Positions 61,983 to 64,000 of a stretch of DNA of 64,000 nucleotides are shown here, in pieces. The stretch spans positions 1-64,000 of the forward strand of contig NZ_JABTCF010000010.1 in the NCBI RefSeq assembly GCF_014596745.1, in the 5' to 3' direction. The first letter of the stretch is position 1; each line of letters starts with the position of its first letter. Both the position numbers and the translations under genes were made by a program. Origin of the DNA: Maribacter aquimaris (lineage in GTDB: Bacteria; Bacteroidota; Bacteroidia; Flavobacteriales; Flavobacteriaceae). The notes beneath the pieces were generated by a model, which saw only the letters and a list, made by a program, of their open reading frames with translations, was not told the origin of the DNA and did no database searches.

Positions 61983-63263
61983 TTAGTGAGAATTCAATCT
62001 AAAATCAGGGTAAGCTTCCGATCCGTGTTCGTGGATATCCAAGCCATCCATTTCTATTTCTTTGGACACTCGTAACCCTACAGTTTTCTTTAAGATGATC
62101 AATACGACGAACGTACCGAATGCGGCCCATGCGATGTAAGCTAATGACCCATAGGTCTGAACCCAAAGTAAGTGGGCTCCACCACCGTAAAGCAATCCAC
62201 CATCCAAGGCGAAAAGACCTACTAAGACAGTACCGGCAAAACCACATACACCATGTACGGAAATTGCACCAACTGGATCATCGACATGAAGTTTTTTATC
62301 TATAAATTCTATAGACAATACGACGAGTGACCCACAAATCAATCCGATGGCCAAGGCACCCCAGGCACTTACGGCCCCACATCCAGCGGTAATACCTACC
62401 AAACCGGCCAAAGCGCCGTTCAAGGTCATAGAGACATCTGGTTTTCCGTATTTCAACCATGTAAGAAGTAAGGCGGAAACCGCTCCAATGGCAGCAGCAA
62501 GGTTGGTGTTGATGATAACACTACCTGCAGCGATGGTGTCATCGCCTCCCCAAGCCAATTGTGATCCACCGTTAAAACCGAACCATCCCAACCATAGAAT
62601 CATTACACCAATTGCGCCAAACGGAATGTTGTGACCAGGTATCGCAATGGCTTTGCCATCAACGTATTTGCCAATTCTAGGTCCTACCATGATAGCGGCA
62701 ACCAAGGCGGCGGAACCACCAACAGCATGTACTACGGACGAACCTGCGAAATCGATGAAACCAGCGGTGTTCAACCAGGCATCATCATCGAAAGGCCAGT
62801 ACCAACTTCCTGAGATAGGGTAGATCAATGTTGTTATTACAGCGGATAAAATCAAATAGGTAGAGAATTTGGTTCTACCGGCGACAGCACCTGAAACAAT
62901 GGTTGCTGCGGTAGCGCAGAATACGGTTTGAAAGAAAAGATTGTACCAATCAGAGGCGCTAAAAAAGAAGTAGCCTTGATCTGCAGGACTAGATCTGAAG
63001 AATCCACCCATAACAAGGTCGCTTCCGTACATGATACCATAGCCAACTGCCCAGAACATGATTGAACCTATACAAAGGTCCATGATGTTCTTCATAATAA
63101 TGTTTCCTGCGTTTTTACTTCGTGTAAAACCTATTTCCACCAAAGTGAAACCTGCTTGCATAAAGAAAACCAGCACGGCGGCTATGGTAATCCATAATGC
63201 AGCCATGTCGCCATTGATGGTCTCAACAGCTTTATTCAATGCTTCTTGTTGTATTTCAGTCAT
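61983..63263 (-). CDS. amt: Ammonium transporter (copy 2)
   Basis: This is a 426-residue Amt-family channel, clearly paralogous to copy 1. Segments are VFFMQAGFTLVEIGFTRSKN, ATAATIVSGAVAGRTKFSTY, PISGSWYWPFDDDAWL, DFAGSSVVHAVGGSAALVAA, GWFGFNGGSQLAWGG and HGVCGFAGTVLVG. The tail EMDGLDIHEHGSEAYPDFRL repeats that of copy 1 almost exactly. It follows glnB copy 2 by 28 bp, the same spacing as the other pair, which points to a segmental duplication. It should import or sense ammonium under nitrogen limitation. Confidence 0.96.
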   Translation of the reverse strand: MTEIQQEALNKAVETINGDMAALWITIAAVLVFFMQAGFTLVEIGFTRSKNAGNIIMKNIMDLCIGSIMFWAVGYGIMYGSDLVMGGFFRSSPADQGYFFFSASDWYNLFFQTVFCATAATIVSGAVAGRTKFSTYLILSAVITTLIYPISGSWYWPFDDDAWLNTAGFIDFAGSSVVHAVGGSAALVAAIMVGPRIGKYVDGKAIAIPGHNIPFGAIGVMILWLGWFGFNGGSQLAWGGDDTIAAGSVIINTNLAAAIGAVSALLLTWLKYGKPDVSMTLNGALAGLVGITAGCGAVSAWGALAIGLICGSLVVLSIEFIDKKLHVDDPVGAISVHGVCGFAGTVLVGLFALDGGLLYGGGAHLLWVQTYGSLAYIAWAAFGTFVVLIILKKTVGLRVSKEIEMDGLDIHEHGSEAYPDFRLNSH

Positions 63264-63291
63264 AATTTTCTATTTAGTTGTCCTACTTTAT

Positions 63292-63630
63292 TTAGTTGAT
63301 TCCTGCGTGTCCGTCTTCCTTGGTGCGTATTCTGTATGCATCCACAACTTCGGAAACGAAAATTTTACCATCTCCGACATTGCCGGTGTAGGCTGATTCA
63401 AGAATGGTTGCTACCGTTTTTTCCAAAAATTCATCTGAAACCACGATAGACAAATATCTTCTCTGGATATCACTGGTACTGTAGGATATACCCCTATACA
63501 CATGTCCTTGTTTTTCATTGCCAACTCCAGTTACATCCCAGTAACTAAAAAAATTGACCTCAATTTGATGCAAGGCATTTTTGACTTCATCAAATTTTGA
63601 TTTTCTAATAATTGCTTCGATTTGCTTCAT
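63292..63630 (-). CDS. glnB: PII nitrogen regulatory protein (copy 2)
   Basis: This is a 112-residue PII protein. Compared with copy 1 it differs mainly by conservative changes (KSKFDEVKNALHQIEVNF against KSRFDDVKKALHNVEVNF). The T loop GNEKQGHVYRGISYSTSDIQ and the TGNVGDGKIFVSEVVDAYRI segment are kept. It is the first gene of the five-gene minus-strand nitrogen cluster. A near-consensus promoter ends 20 bp before the ATG, and the CCCCT/AGGGG motifs lie directly upstream of that promoter. Confidence 0.96.
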   Translation of the reverse strand: MKQIEAIIRKSKFDEVKNALHQIEVNFFSYWDVTGVGNEKQGHVYRGISYSTSDIQRRYLSIVVSDEFLEKTVATILESAYTGNVGDGKIFVSEVVDAYRIRTKEDGHAGIN

Positions 63631-63649
63631 AATTTGTTGTTTATGGCGT

Positions 63650-63682
63650 CAAATGTATATTATTTCAATCGACACCCACAAA
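63650..63682 (-). promoter_or_regulatory. Promoter of the glnB-amt-porin cluster
   Basis: On the minus strand, -33 TTTG (63679-63682) and -7 TACATTTG (63650-63657) are 21 bp apart, matching the Bacteroidota consensus. The -7 box ends 19 bp before the glnB ATG. Confidence 0.8.
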
Positions 63683-63819
63683 AAATAAGGGGTATAAAGC
63701 TAATAAATGTGATTATAATAATTATTACCCCTAAAAAATAGGGGTATAGTTAAAAAAAACACAATTATTTATAATGTGGATTTTGAAATTTAGGGTTTGG
63801 GGTAAAAAAATAGGGGGTG
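63683..63819. promoter_or_regulatory. Cluster of CCCCTA/TAGGGG motifs upstream of glnB
   Basis: Three sites are visible: ATAAGGGGTATAA (63685-63697) touching the -33 box; the perfect inverted repeat TACCCCTA-N5-TAGGGGTA (63726-63746); and GGGGTA-N7-AGGGGGTG (63799-63819). The same pattern occurs between glnA and glnN at 41,141-41,201. The position just upstream of -33 is typical for an activator. The regulator is unknown. Confidence 0.55.
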
Positions 63820-63876
63820 TCAAGAAAGGGGCTTAAACCTTCTTGATATAAAATCGTGAATATAAAGGAGTGGTAA

Positions 63877-64000
63877 TTAGTGAATAAGCTTAGATAGCCA
63901 GAAGCCTAGTAAGACTGCTAAAATGCCTACGGTAATACTTGAAATGGTATAAAAGGAGAAATGCAATATTTCCTCTGCTTTAATCAACGAGTGGTTTTCA
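63877..64000 (-). CDS. C-terminal end of a membrane-anchored protein (partial)
   Basis: An open minus-strand frame enters from the right edge and stops at TAA 63877-63879, leaving 40 residues. They read ENHSLIKAEEILHFSFYTIS followed by a hydrophobic segment SITVGILAVLLGFWLSKLIH. A single C-terminal membrane helix with a short basic end is visible. The family cannot be named from this fragment. Confidence 0.6.
   Translation of the reverse strand, partial: ENHSLIKAEEILHFSFYTISSITVGILAVLLGFWLSKLIH

Overview
The window is chromosomal DNA of a member of the Bacteroidota, most likely a marine or environmental Flavobacteriaceae. The evidence is a SusC/SusD pair inside a polysaccharide utilisation locus (PUL), many SPII lipoproteins, -7 boxes of the TAnnTTTG type, GlnII-type and GSIII-type glutamine synthetases side by side, and DUF families typical of Flavobacteriia. 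I cannot name the genus from sequence alone.

Region 1 (1-31,430) is a large PUL. After a short non-coding tandem repeat (1-390) comes a LytS/LytR-type two-component pair on the minus strand (423-2260). Divergent from it is a tightly packed plus-strand run of glycan genes (2421-26124). It encodes four GH92 alpha-mannosidase-family enzymes, a sodium:solute symporter, a GH130 mannoside phosphorylase, a CBM9-like protein, a PNGase F-like amidase, a GH47 mannosidase, a GH18 enzyme, a DUF4838/GH163-type protein, a PA14-containing GH3, and a GH29 fucosidase interrupted by a single-base frameshift. SusC and SusD follow (26427-31031) with a clear terminator, then a decayed gene remnant. Together the set reads as an N-glycan/mannan degradation system. 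PNGase, GH18 and GH163 would release glycans, GH92 and GH47 would trim mannose, GH3 and GH29 would remove decorations, GH130 would phosphorolyse the Man-beta-1,4-GlcNAc-type core, and the symporter would import products. One GH92 has Gln at the general-acid position, which suggests cleavage of mannosyl-phosphate linkages.

Region 2 (31,500-39,990) holds a small membrane protein, a TPR-sensor kinase/LuxR regulator pair, tRNA-Arg(ACG), apt, a secreted protein, a previously unlisted 55-residue protein, a BlaI/M56 (BlaR1-like) regulatory pair with twin palindromic operators, and a Ca2+/Na+ antiporter.

Region 3 (40,050-44,760) holds divergent glnA (GlnII) and glnN (GSIII), then purM. The glnA-glnN intergenic region carries TACCCCT/AGGGGTA motifs that recur upstream of the ammonium transport cluster at the right end.

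Region 4 (44,930-48,440) is a compact Rieske / thioredoxin-like / ApbE / DUF4266 / DUF3570 cluster, a probable extracytoplasmic redox module of unknown function. It is followed by prfA, pyrF, an alpha/beta hydrolase, a DUF4197 lipoprotein, purU, an Lrp-family regulator, an alpha/beta-hydrolase-like protein with Asp in place of the nucleophile Ser, a DJ-1/PfpI lipoprotein and an MFS transporter. The MFS gene is preceded by a 23-codon leader ORF ending in three Cys codons and an intrinsic terminator, a probable attenuator.

Region 5 (58,380-64,000) holds a DUF1684 lipoprotein and a duplicated glnB-amt nitrogen module (glnB-amt-porin-glnB-amt, all minus strand) with a well-formed promoter at 63,650-63,682. 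A truncated membrane-anchored gene runs off the right edge.
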